Assembly: GCA_947177545.1 (NCBI GenBank)
Contig: CAMWVF010000044.1
Span: 1 to 7,497, forward strand
Reading direction: 5' to 3'
Length of the DNA: 7,497 nt
DNA from: an uncultured Clostridia bacterium
GTDB lineage: Bacteria; Bacillota; Clostridia; Oscillospirales; Ruminococcaceae
How positions within the stretch are numbered: the stretch's first letter is position 1; each line of letters starts with the position of its first letter. A model generated the notes under the pieces. The model made no database searches. It was not told where the DNA came from and was given only the letters and a program-made list of their open reading frames with translations. The translations under genes and the position numbers were made by a program. Below are positions 1-7,055 of the stretch, piece after piece.

Positions 1-1
1 C

Positions 2-598
2 ACGCTCCAAATATGTGTCCTTGTCAAAGGTTATGGTTACTGTGGGGGCTTCGGTATCAACCATAACAATAGTTATTGTGTATGCGGCTGTACCCATATT
101 TCCCGCTTCGTCATATGCTTTAACGATAAATACATACTCGCCCTCTGCCGCGTTTTCTACTTTAACGCGGTTATTTTCGTCAATTTCGGTTTCGGCGTCG
201 TTGACAAACGCTTCGAGCTTTGTTACGCCGATATTGTCTGTTGCTATTATTTCGGCGGTAATTGTATCTCCGACAGAATATGAATCCTTGTCAAAAACAA
301 GTTCAACAACAGGCGCTTCGGTATCAGCTTCGGAATTATCCTCAACAGTAATTTCCGCGGAGGCGGTAATGGTTTTTCCCGCTGTGGTTACAGCGTTCGC
401 CGTCAAAGTATATGTTCCCGCCACTGTTGTGTCGAGAATATATTTTCCGTCGGCAACAGCTACAGCTTCGCCATTTAATGTGTATTCTGTACTTGCGATT
501 TTATTTTCAAGAGTGATATTTACCGTGAAATATGCTTCGTCGCCTATGGAAACATTTTCAGATGAAGATGTTACGGATATGGTGGGAACAGAATTGTC
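2..598 (-). repeat. Tandem Ig-like protein modules (about 89-91 residues)
   Basis: Three successive modules of the surface protein begin with a similar edge strand: D1096 (DNSVPTISV), D1187 (DTEAPVVELVFDKDSY) and D1276 (DTEAPTVTITFDKDTY), giving periods of 91 and 89 residues. The module from 1187 contains the AYDEAGN signature common in bacterial Ig-like repeats. The last one is cut by the window edge. Two more divergent Ig/PKD-like modules seem to precede them (about 905-990 and 1009-1095). They probably act as a stalk holding the VWA and lectin domains away from the cell surface. Confidence 0.7.
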
Positions 599-3500
599 AA
601 CAATAATCTCATATTCCTTAACATCGGATTTTCCCGACCAGTCAAAGGCTCTTACAACAACAGGATATTTGCCGTCCTTATTAGGCATAGTAAGAGTGAA
701 ATTGCCGTTGTCGTCAACAGTCACGGGAGTATTTTTATTGAATATTACTGAATACCAAGAGATTTCGGTATTGTTAAGATTTTCGATTTTGGCGTTGATG
801 ACTTGTTTTCTGTCCGCATACTGAGGCAGATCGACAGAGATTTCGGGAGCGGAGGCTTCCTGTTTATCGGGGTCAATATCGGCATAGCTGTCCGCTGGGT
901 CGCATACTATCGTTTTCTTCGCAATAACAGTATTTTCTCCATCGCTGACTGTGCAAATAATCTCATAGCTGCCTGTTTCCGAAATTGAAGCATTTGTAAT
1001 AAGGCTGTCGCTGTCCGCAAAGCTTACCTTATCGCTTTCACTTGACCATTCTATAGCAATATCCGATTTAAGGCAATCATCTGAAATATCCGCGTGGATA
1101 TTTATAGGTACGTTTACCTTTGTTGCATTTTTTGAAATAATTTCCGCAGTCGGTTCCGCATTGGAATATTCGGGCAGAGCGGCTTCTTTCGACATAATTG
1201 TAATATCGAAAAGTTCGGGAGTTTTTCCGTCTGAGGACGCGGTAAGCTGTACCTCCAGCTTCACATATCTTCCGCTAAGCTCGGATATATCCTCGTAATT
1301 ATTTATTGAAACAGGCTCGCCGAAATCAATTCCGTCATTGCAAGCCGAAGCGGATACCGATATTTTTCCATCGCCGAAACGCTTGCCGTTCCAATAAATA
1401 TGCGTCCAGTCAACGTTATCCTTTTCGCTGTCAAAGGTTACTGACCAACTTCCTTTTTCCTTATACTTGCTTACAGGCAGAATTACGTCGTCAATATATA
1501 TGATATGGGGTTTTCCCTCTCTGTCATAATATACGCAGGAGGAATTTTGAGTAAGCTCCGCGAAGCCGTCTAAAGAATTTGTGACGGACAGAGGCAAGTC
1601 GATCGTCTTTATATCCTCAATAGAGATTCTGTCTAAATTCCATTCAAGCGTAACGCTTCCGTCCGCGTTTTCCGTAACATTTGCGGGTTCGGGCGTTACT
1701 TTGGTAAGGTCTATGGAATTTTTGTCGGTTACCGTTGTTCTGAACGTCGTATTTCTTCCCGCAACATTAAATACCTCAGAGGCAAAGTACGACATTATCT
1801 TGCCAATGTCGGCAGCGGTAGGAGCGTTTTTGTAGATACCGTTGCTGTTGATTGCAATGTTCTGCATTTGGAGAGTACCGGTACCTATCATCATTGCAAA
1901 GATTCGGATATTGTTTTCTCCCGCTTTTGTTGCCGAATTAAGGGAAGCGGTCACAGATTCGTCCTCGCCGTCAGAGAGAAGAATTATATATTTTTGACGG
2001 CTGTCGTCGCTCATTGTATTGAACATTTCAAGAGCCTTGTCTATACCTAAATATATTCTTGTTCCACCGTTTGCATACAAATTATTGACAGCATTGTTTA
2101 ACAAAGTTTTGTCAGATGTAAGAGACTGTCTCACGTTTGTACCATATGTAAAACCGATAACAGCGCAGCGGTCATTGTCTTTCATTTGAGAAATTATTTC
2201 TTTGGCGGCTGATTTTGTATTTGTCATTCTGCTGCCGCGCATACTTCCCGATTCGTCAACAACAAGAATAAGGTCTATGGCATTTTCATTTACATCTGCG
2301 TTTCCGAAGCCGCTTAAACCGAATTTAATATTTACGCTGTCGTCATCTTCGGAAAGAGTTGATTTATCGGATGACAAAGTTATTTTTACGCCCTTTCCGC
2401 TTTCGGTATCTCCGTAAATCTTTTCAAGCTCCGTTGCCTCTCCCGCTTCCTTTTCCGCAAGAATAAGCTGGTCGGGTACAGCAAGGCTGACCCCGTCTAA
2501 GGAGCCTTCGTTAAAATCTTCATCTAATGTATATGTCTTAATAATTCCCTTTGATTTGGGTTTCACCATATCAAAGTTTGCGCCCGTGATATTGAAAAGG
2601 CTTCCGTTAAAATTTATCGTATCGGCACATACAAAGCCTGTTACCGTTGTGTCATAGGTATTAAAGGTCACATTTCCCTTTGGCGCGTACATTGCTCCGT
2701 TAATATTTATCTGCGAACCGTTGATAGTGATATTTCCGTTCTTGGAGTAAAGAAAAACACGTCCCGTACTTTTAAAATCCTGAACGTTGTATGTAATATT
2801 TCCTTCTGCAATTATATAGCAGTCACCCTCAAAGGTCGTGCCGCTGATAATTACTTCGCCGCCGACTTTTATGGAACTGTTTATGATATTTCTGTCCTGA
2901 ACATATGCGGGGCTTTCCTCAAAATATTCGTAAGGCTGAGCGTTGTCCTCTATTGCTTCATCATGATCAGGCATAGCGATCGCGTTTGCCACTTCGTTTC
3001 TTTCGGTAATTTCGGTTATCCAACCGTTTGTTGTAATAGTACCCGCTGCGTCTATTTTACCGTTTACATAAAGCTCAGAGCCGCCATAGGTAAAATTATT
3101 TCCGGTATAAATATCCCCTGTAAAATAGCTTTTCCAACCGTAGAGACTTACTCCCTGCGATGTGCTGCCCGAAAATATTGTATAATCTGCTTTTGTTGGT
3201 TCTTCATTGTCCCACTCACATATAAAATAATTTTTTATTTCTACGCCCCAAGTATCACCATATTCAGAGTCATAGTAATTATTCCATTTACCTGCCGTTC
3301 TTACGCTATTATCACCATAAATATGAATGTAATGTTCGTAATCATAATTTGGCTCACCGTCATCCCAATTGGTGTACTGAAATGGCTCACCGGTTATCCA
3401 TTTCCATTCGCCTTCAGCGCTGTCGCGATACCCTCCAAGCCAATACATTAAATAAGAACCATTCGAATATGTCAATTCGGTAATAAAATCGTTTTCAGCA

Positions 3501-3883
3501 CTATCTGTTATTGTTGCAAGATGACCTCCAAGATTTTTGCAGTATTCTTTCGCCTGACTCCAATTCATAACTATGTTTATAACCGAATAAGAATGTCCAT
3601 TGTATTCGTATTTTATATTTTGCGACGCATACGGCAGAACATTATTATTTACTTCATCATAGTTTATTTCGTCAATGACATCATCATTAATGATATCCTC
3701 CACCGTTGAATCCTCAATAATTTCGTCATCCTCCGAAATAATATCAGCATTCAAGATATCATTTCTAACCGATTCAGCATAAATGGGCAGCCAAATATCG
3801 GGAACCATTGTCATAGCCATAGCAGCAGACAATGTTCCCGCAAGTATTCGGCTCAATTTTTTTCGCACACTAAATTTCAGCAT
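2..3883 (-). CDS. Large secreted surface protein: C-type lectin, beta-helix-like, VWA and Ig-like modules (C-terminus outside window)
   Basis: The frame is open for 1294 codons from ATG 3883 (GGAGG just upstream) to the left edge, so the stop and any cell-wall anchor are unseen. In order: signal peptide 1-36 (basic start, hydrophobic core, probable cut after IYA); acidic linker 37-81 with about 17 D/E; C-type lectin domain about 92-225 (W148-L-G-G, E177-P-N, W200, C115 and C222); Gly/Asn-rich repetitive region about 249-435, probably a beta-helix; VWA domain about 536-706 with an intact metal site (D543-x-S545-x-S547, T608, D638); a beta-rich module about 811-897; then Ig-like modules to the end. 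Such proteins act outside the cell, usually in adhesion to glycans or proteins; the ligand here is unknown. The gene starts 36 bases after agrB with no terminator between, so it is probably cotranscribed with agrB. Family assignments are from motifs; adhesin function is inferred. Confidence 0.93.
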   Translation of the reverse strand, partial: MLKFSVRKKLSRILAGTLSAAMAMTMVPDIWLPIYAESVRNDILNADIISEDDEIIEDSTVEDIINDDVIDEINYDEVNNNVLPYASQNIKYEYNGHSYSVINIVMNWSQAKEYCKNLGGHLATITDSAENDFITELTYSNGSYLMYWLGGYRDSAEGEWKWITGEPFQYTNWDDGEPNYDYEHYIHIYGDNSVRTAGKWNNYYDSEYGDTWGVEIKNYFICEWDNEEPTKADYTIFSGSTSQGVSLYGWKSYFTGDIYTGNNFTYGGSELYVNGKIDAAGTITTNGWITEITERNEVANAIAMPDHDEAIEDNAQPYEYFEESPAYVQDRNIINSSIKVGGEVIISGTTFEGDCYIIAEGNITYNVQDFKSTGRVFLYSKNGNITINGSQININGAMYAPKGNVTFNTYDTTVTGFVCADTINFNGSLFNITGANFDMVKPKSKGIIKTYTLDEDFNEGSLDGVSLAVPDQLILAEKEAGEATELEKIYGDTESGKGVKITLSSDKSTLSEDDDSVNIKFGLSGFGNADVNENAIDLILVVDESGSMRGSRMTNTKSAAKEIISQMKDNDRCAVIGFTYGTNVRQSLTSDKTLLNNAVNNLYANGGTRIYLGIDKALEMFNTMSDDSRQKYIILLSDGEDESVTASLNSATKAGENNIRIFAMMIGTGTLQMQNIAINSNGIYKNAPTAADIGKIMSYFASEVFNVAGRNTTFRTTVTDKNSIDLTKVTPEPANVTENADGSVTLEWNLDRISIEDIKTIDLPLSVTNSLDGFAELTQNSSCVYYDREGKPHIIYIDDVILPVSKYKEKGSWSVTFDSEKDNVDWTHIYWNGKRFGDGKISVSASACNDGIDFGEPVSINNYEDISELSGRYVKLEVQLTASSDGKTPELFDITIMSKEAALPEYSNAEPTAEIISKNATKVNVPINIHADISDDCLKSDIAIEWSSESDKVSFADSDSLITNASISETGSYEIICTVSDGENTVIAKKTIVCDPADSYADIDPDKQEASAPEISVDLPQYADRKQVINAKIENLNNTEISWYSVIFNKNTPVTVDDNGNFTLTMPNKDGKYPVVVRAFDWSGKSDVKEYEIIVDNSVPTISVTSSSENVSIGDEAYFTVNITLENKIASTEYTLNGEAVAVADGKYILDTTVAGTYTLTANAVTTAGKTITASAEITVEDNSEADTEAPVVELVFDKDSYSVGDTITAEIIATDNIGVTKLEAFVNDAETEIDENNRVKVENAAEGEYVFIVKAYDEAGNMGTAAYTITIVMVDTEAPTVTITFDKDTYLER

Positions 3884-3919
3884 TTGCAAATCCTCCGTTT
3901 TTAACTTTTACTTTGTATT

Positions 3920-4516
3920 CTAATTTCCCGAAATATGATAACCTTTTTTCTGCATAAAAACTTCGACAAGTATTAATACAGGTACGGATAAAATTGTTGT
4001 CAGTACCATATAACCATACCAAATATTAAATATGAGCATAAATATAGATAATGCCGAAAACAAAATATATAATACCAAGGAAGTTATTCTGCTTTTCTTT
4101 CTTTTTCTTTCAGAAAGAATTTTATGCCTGTTTTTAACCGGAGCAAATTTAATTATAGGAACAAGCCCAATCAATAGAATTGTTATAGAAGCATAAATAT
4201 TCATATCTATTCGGTCAAATAATCTGCTAACAAAATACGTTAAAATAAAAGTGCATACAAAAGCAACGTTACACCGCCAATACGCTTCTGCATGATAACC
4301 ACCCGTATATGAACGAAGAAAAATAAAACAGACCATAAATACAAGTCCCGCAGTTAAATCACCCAGCAACAAGCTACATACAATAATCATTACAAAATTT
4401 ATAAGCGATGACAATGTTATCTCTATACCATATTTATATACATCAAGCATTTCTTCATCGTCTATTGGCATATTTTTGCTAATAAATTTAACAATGTTTT
4501 TAGATATTTTATCCAT
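3920..4516 (-). CDS. agrB: AgrB-family autoinducer-processing membrane peptidase
   Basis: The 198-residue product matches the AgrB family in length, hydrophobicity and active site. The segment RSYTGGYHAEAYWRC (68-82) carries the family's R, GG, HA and C pattern; H75 and C82 are the expected catalytic pair of this cysteine endopeptidase. About six hydrophobic segments lie around residues 34-52, 54-67, 84-100, 107-124, 146-164 and 167-188, with a strongly basic loop at 128-143. AgrB removes the C-terminal tail of AgrD and drives ring closure of the peptide at the membrane. The start is ATG 4516 with a modest AGGGTGAT ribosome site. Its own promoter with putative AgrA boxes lies just upstream, and it is followed after 36 bases by the surface protein gene. 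Confidence is high from the motif and from the neighbouring agrD, agrC and agrA. Confidence 0.95.
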   Translation of the reverse strand: MDKISKNIVKFISKNMPIDDEEMLDVYKYGIEITLSSLINFVMIIVCSLLLGDLTAGLVFMVCFIFLRSYTGGYHAEAYWRCNVAFVCTFILTYFVSRLFDRIDMNIYASITILLIGLVPIIKFAPVKNRHKILSERKRKKSRITSLVLYILFSALSIFMLIFNIWYGYMVLTTILSVPVLILVEVFMQKKGYHISGN

Positions 4517-4538
4517 ACTATCACCCTAATTTAAAATT

Positions 4539-4567
4539 ATATTACATCTTTCGACAAGTTTAGTCAA
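4539..4567 (-). promoter_or_regulatory. Promoter of agrB (and probably the surface protein gene)
   Basis: On the minus strand TTGACT (4567-4562) and TAATAT (4544-4539) are separated by 17 bases; an overlapping TATAAT (4541-4536) is an alternative at 20. Transcription would start near 4532, about 16 bases before the agrB ATG. The terminator and paired direct repeats lie directly upstream. Confidence 0.7.
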
Positions 4568-4570
4568 TAT

Positions 4571-4602
4571 TTATGGTAAGTATTGCAATATATTGTTAAG
4601 TT
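4571..4602 (-). promoter_or_regulatory. Paired AgrA-like (LytTR) boxes upstream of agrB
   Basis: On the minus strand AACTTAACAATA (4602-4591) and TACTTACCATAA (4582-4571) are direct repeats with starts 20 bp apart. The TTACC core of the second ends 7 bases before the -35 box. The opposite strand of the distal copy contains GTTAAG, the core of the known staphylococcal AgrA site. The agrD promoter has the same geometry, which supports real binding sites. Confidence 0.6.
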
Positions 4603-4604
4603 TT

Positions 4605-4641
4605 AAAAAATAAAAGCGGATAACAATTATTTGCTATCCGC
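4605..4641 (-). terminator. Rho-independent terminator downstream of agrD
   Basis: Read on the minus strand, GCGGATA (4641-4635) pairs perfectly with TATCCGC (4622-4616). The stem continues after one mismatch with three more pairs to a four-base loop, and is followed by the T-rich run TTTTATTTTTT (4615-4605). It begins only 8 bases after the agrD stop. It would end the agrD transcript and uncouple agrD from agrB. Confidence 0.85.
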
Positions 4642-4648
4642 CTTTAAA

Positions 4649-4780
4649 TTATTTTGACTTTTTAGTCAACATTGCAGGTTCCTTAAACTGGTGAAGACCA
4701 TAGTGCGAAGCTGTTCCACAAGCTTTTTTAGCCATATTTTCAGCGGCTGAAGCAATAAACTTTGCAATCTTTTTTTTCAT
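4649..4780 (-). CDS. agrD: AgrD-like cyclic autoinducer precursor peptide (43 aa)
   Basis: This short gene starts at ATG 4780 after a near-perfect AAAGGAGGT ribosome site and ends at TAA 4649-4651. It has the three AgrD parts: a basic amphipathic leader (MKKKIAKFIASAAENMAKKA, 1-20), a core starting at C21, and a tail with the conserved Q-x-K-E-P element (Q31-F-K-E-P35). The core and tail read CGTASHYGLHQFKEP (21-35). Aligning the HQxxEP segment with what I recall of Clostridium perfringens AgrD places the AgrB cut after L29. A five-residue ring would then be S25-H-Y-G-L29, a Ser lactone; closure on C21 would give an unusually large nine-residue thiolactone. It lies between agrC and agrB, has its own promoter, and is followed by a terminator. 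The peptide, once exported, is the ligand for AgrC. Confidence 0.9.
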   Translation of the reverse strand: MKKKIAKFIASAAENMAKKACGTASHYGLHQFKEPAMLTKKSK

Positions 4781-4820
4781 TTCTAGACCTCCTTTCATAA
4801 AAATACAACTTTACAATAAA

Positions 4821-4849
4821 ATAGTACATTATAATTATTTTTATGTCAA
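4821..4849 (-). promoter_or_regulatory. Promoter of agrD
   Basis: On the minus strand a consensus TTGACA (4849-4844) is followed after 17 bases by TACTAT (4826-4821). Transcription would start near 4814, giving a leader of about 34 bases that includes the strong agrD ribosome site. Confidence 0.7.
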
Positions 4850-4852
4850 CCG

Positions 4853-4884
4853 CCCAGGTAATTTTATCGCTGTTTAGGGAAGTT
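4853..4884 (-). promoter_or_regulatory. Paired AgrA-like (LytTR) boxes upstream of agrD
   Basis: On the minus strand AACTTCCCTAAA (4884-4873) and AAATTACCTGGG (4864-4853) align with the two agrB boxes, again with starts 20 bp apart and with the TTACC core 7 bases before the -35 box. The individual copies are degenerate; the support comes from the identical spacing at two promoters. Confidence 0.5.
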
Positions 4885-4904
4885 TGTTATGTCAATACAT
4901 ATTT

Positions 4905-6206
4905 CTATAACATTTGCTTATACATAATAACTTGACAATAAAACATATTTTTGTCCTCGTAAAAGTTTGCAATGCCGCTATATTTCTCAGCAATTGATTT
5001 GATCGTTTTTATTCCATAACCGTGAGTATTATCATCATCTTTTGTGCTTACCAAATCACAGTTGTTTTTTAAAACCGATTCTTTTATAGAATTTGAAATC
5101 ATCACGTGTATTTTATCGTCATCCGAATTTATGGAAACTTCAATAAGACTATTATTGCATTTTCCAGCTGCCTCTATTGCATTATCAAGCATATTTCCTA
5201 AAAGATTGCATAAATCAGTATCTTCAACACCCCTCATATTACTCGAAGATACACATAAGACTTCAATTCCATGTTCCTTTGCGATACTTAATTTTGAGTT
5301 AAGTATCGCATTTATAAAATCATTTCCCACATCAATAAACATTTCAAGTTTAGCAAGATTATAGGATATTTTATCTATATATTCACCCGCCTCTTTGTAT
5401 TTTCCTTCTTTATACAACGCCGATATTACAGCAAGATTCTGTTTCATATCATGCCTAATTCTTCGAATTTCTTCATATTGACTTCTGATATTTTCTGAAT
5501 ACTGTGTACGATATTCTTCTTGCTGTTTTTGAACGCGTAGGTTCTCCGCTTCTGAATTTGAACGATTTAAAGCATATGTCATGTAAAAGCATACTATGTT
5601 CAATATAATTATGCCAAATTCAGCAATTACAATAAATTTTGTATATTCAGTTTCAATAGAAGAATTAATAATGGTAAAATGAATAAGTGCTAATGATACA
5701 AAAGATATTCCTAGGACTGAAAGTATTAAATGCCACTCCTTTTTCTTCAACATAGATACTTTGTATTTTAAAACTAAATTATATACACATATTAAGAGTA
5801 ATTGATTAATTAACATTGATACCATTCTCAAAAAAGATTTGTAATCATATATTTCAGATAAATTATCTCTATATACAGTCGATATAATTCCGGATACTAT
5901 CAATCCGGTACATACAAGAATAATATTTGCCAAAAATGACGTAAAAATTTTTTGAAGAAATTCACCTTTTAAGAAAATACTTGAAAATATTAAATAAACT
6001 AATATGTATATAATACCTAATAACCCCTCATAAACAGTTATACTATTTAAAATAATTACAGCTGCAAAATCAATTATAACTCCAATAATATATACAATTT
6101 TTCCTCTTACTGTTTTAAAGTCATGCTTAAGAAACGCACATATAAAATGTATTACAACACATGATTCAAATAAGCTAACTATTGTTTCAAATACTGTCCA
6201 CCACAT
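4905..6206 (-). CDS. agrC: AgrC-like membrane sensor histidine kinase (GHKL type)
   Basis: From ATG 6206 the protein is 433 residues. The N-terminal half is hydrophobic with about six or seven membrane segments between residues 5 and 212, the peptide-sensing part. A charged coiled-coil-like linker (about 217-250) leads to the phospho-acceptor motif RRIRHDMKQN with H252. The kinase core shows an N box (NMLDNAIEAA, N338 onward) and a glycine loop HGYGIKTI (395-402), the arrangement of AgrC/HPK10 kinases with a GHKL ATPase. It should phosphorylate AgrA when the cyclic peptide binds. The frame continues upstream to ATG 6257, which would add 17 residues and overlap agrA by 41 bases. I prefer 6206 because a good ribosome site sits just before it and the membrane segment begins there. 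agrA ends 10 bases upstream, so the two are cotranscribed. Confidence 0.93.
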   Translation of the reverse strand: MWWTVFETIVSLFESCVVIHFICAFLKHDFKTVRGKIVYIIGVIIDFAAVIILNSITVYEGLLGIIYILVYLIFSSIFLKGEFLQKIFTSFLANIILVCTGLIVSGIISTVYRDNLSEIYDYKSFLRMVSMLINQLLLICVYNLVLKYKVSMLKKKEWHLILSVLGISFVSLALIHFTIINSSIETEYTKFIVIAEFGIIILNIVCFYMTYALNRSNSEAENLRVQKQQEEYRTQYSENIRSQYEEIRRIRHDMKQNLAVISALYKEGKYKEAGEYIDKISYNLAKLEMFIDVGNDFINAILNSKLSIAKEHGIEVLCVSSSNMRGVEDTDLCNLLGNMLDNAIEAAGKCNNSLIEVSINSDDDKIHVMISNSIKESVLKNNCDLVSTKDDDNTHGYGIKTIKSIAEKYSGIANFYEDKNMFYCQVIMYKQML

Positions 6207-6219
6207 ATAATCCCGCCTA
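6207..6219 (-). promoter_or_regulatory. Ribosome binding site of agrC, deciding its start
   Basis: On the minus strand the agrA stop TAG (6219-6217) runs into AGGCGGGA (6218-6211), followed by five bases and ATG at 6206. The overlap of stop codon and ribosome site suggests translational coupling of agrC to agrA and favours the 433-residue form over the longer one from 6257. Confidence 0.65.
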
Positions 6220-6945
6220 ACTGAAATCTCTAAGGTATTTTGTATATGCCTCATCAAATTCTTTCTTATATTTCCTGCTGATATTAATAGTTCGATCTCC
6301 GCTCATAATTATTCGATTATTAGGATAATCAGGTCGCTTTATATGTGCCATGTTAATTATATTTCTATTATGAATACGAGTAAAGAGCCTTGGAGACAGT
6401 ATATTTTCCGCATCTTCCATTCTTCCTCTGACATGAAGTATCTCGCCTGATGATAAGCAATAATCAATATAATTTGCCTTACTGGTTACAGATATAATTT
6501 CCGATGGTTCAACATATCTCTTTTCGCCAAAAGCCATTTCCAAATAAATAGGTCGTTTTGCAGAAAGATGAACAGCAAGCTTTTCAATTACATGATAGAG
6601 TCTCGCTTTAAACAGTTCAGATGATGATTTGGGTACAAAATGAAACGGTCTGAAATCGAAGCTGTCATATATAAGTCCGTCCTCCGTTGTAACAAATATT
6701 ATGTATGTTTTTTCGGATATTTTTCGTATTTCCTTTGCAATTTCAAATCCATTTTGTTTTGGCATTACAATATCCAGAAATACTACATCAAATGGTTCTT
6801 GCTTGTGGTGTTCTAAAAATACTGTTCCCGAAAGATAATCGGTAACTTGAAAAAATATACCAAATTCTGTCATCATTTCACTTACCATTCGGCACATCAG
6901 TTCAAGAAATGCCTTGTTATCATCACATATAGCAACATTAATCAT
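6217..6945 (-). CDS. agrA: AgrA-like response regulator (REC plus LytTR DNA-binding domain)
   Basis: The 242-residue product has a receiver domain at about 1-125 with the acidic pair D8-D9, phospho-acceptor D58 (FLDIVMPKQNG), T86 and K106, followed by a LytTR domain at about 137-238 (RYVEPSEIISVTSKANYIDYC and the later RIHNRNIIN segment). This is the AgrA/ComE architecture. Phosphorylated by AgrC, it should bind paired direct repeats upstream of weak promoters and activate them; candidate sites are present before agrD and agrB. The start at ATG 6945 has AAAGGAG eight bases upstream. It heads an operon with agrC. Its own promoter lacks the paired boxes seen at agrD and agrB but lies beside the inverted repeat shared with the divergent XRE gene. 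Confidence 0.95.
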   Translation of the reverse strand: MINVAICDDNKAFLELMCRMVSEMMTEFGIFFQVTDYLSGTVFLEHHKQEPFDVVFLDIVMPKQNGFEIAKEIRKISEKTYIIFVTTEDGLIYDSFDFRPFHFVPKSSSELFKARLYHVIEKLAVHLSAKRPIYLEMAFGEKRYVEPSEIISVTSKANYIDYCLSSGEILHVRGRMEDAENILSPRLFTRIHNRNIINMAHIKRPDYPNNRIIMSGDRTINISRKYKKEFDEAYTKYLRDFS

Positions 6946-6986
6946 GTATTATTCTCCTTTACAAAAGTATCGTAATTATTTATTTT

Positions 6987-7015
6987 ATTATAATAAATTC
7001 GCCACAAGTATACAA
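6987..7015 (-). promoter_or_regulatory. Promoter of agrA-agrC
   Basis: On the minus strand TTGTAT (7015-7010) and a consensus TATAAT (6992-6987) are 17 bases apart. Transcription would begin near 6980, about 35 bases before the agrA ATG. The region upstream of the -35 lacks the TTACC-type boxes of the agrD and agrB promoters. Confidence 0.65.
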
Positions 7016-7027
7016 ACTATATATTTG

Positions 7028-7055
7028 TTACTACAAAAAGTGAATTTTGTAGTAA
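7028..7055. promoter_or_regulatory. Perfect 11-bp inverted repeat, probable operator
   Basis: TTACTACAAAA (7028-7038) and TTTTGTAGTAA (7045-7055) are exact inverse copies around a 6-base centre. The dyad lies 12 bases upstream of the agrA -35 box and 31 bases before the XRE start. A TATAAA at 7061-7066 could be the XRE gene's -10, which would put the dyad over its -35 region, although no good -35 hexamer is visible. It suits a dimeric XRE repressor controlling itself and possibly agrAC. Confidence 0.6.

Noticed and set aside
15..824. Plus-strand 269-codon open frame rich in Ser, Thr and Val
   Set aside because: It lies antisense to the continuous minus-strand surface protein frame, has no ribosome site, and its low-complexity composition is what the opposite strand of the Ig-like repeats would give.
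2963..3451. Plus-strand 162-codon open frame, hydrophobic and Cys-rich
   Set aside because: It is antisense to the lectin and repetitive region, shows no recognisable domain and has no ribosome site; a shadow frame.
4867..4895. Second TTGACA on the minus strand (4895-4890) as another agrD promoter
   Set aside because: No -10-like hexamer lies at 16-18 bases; CAGCGA is found there instead.
5044..5364. Plus-strand 106-codon open frame
   Set aside because: It is antisense to the kinase core of agrC, whose motifs are clear; no ribosome site or family resemblance.
6207..6257. Longer agrC start at ATG 6257
   Set aside because: It would overlap agrA by 41 bases, lacks a ribosome site at the right distance, and adds a polar extension before the first membrane segment.
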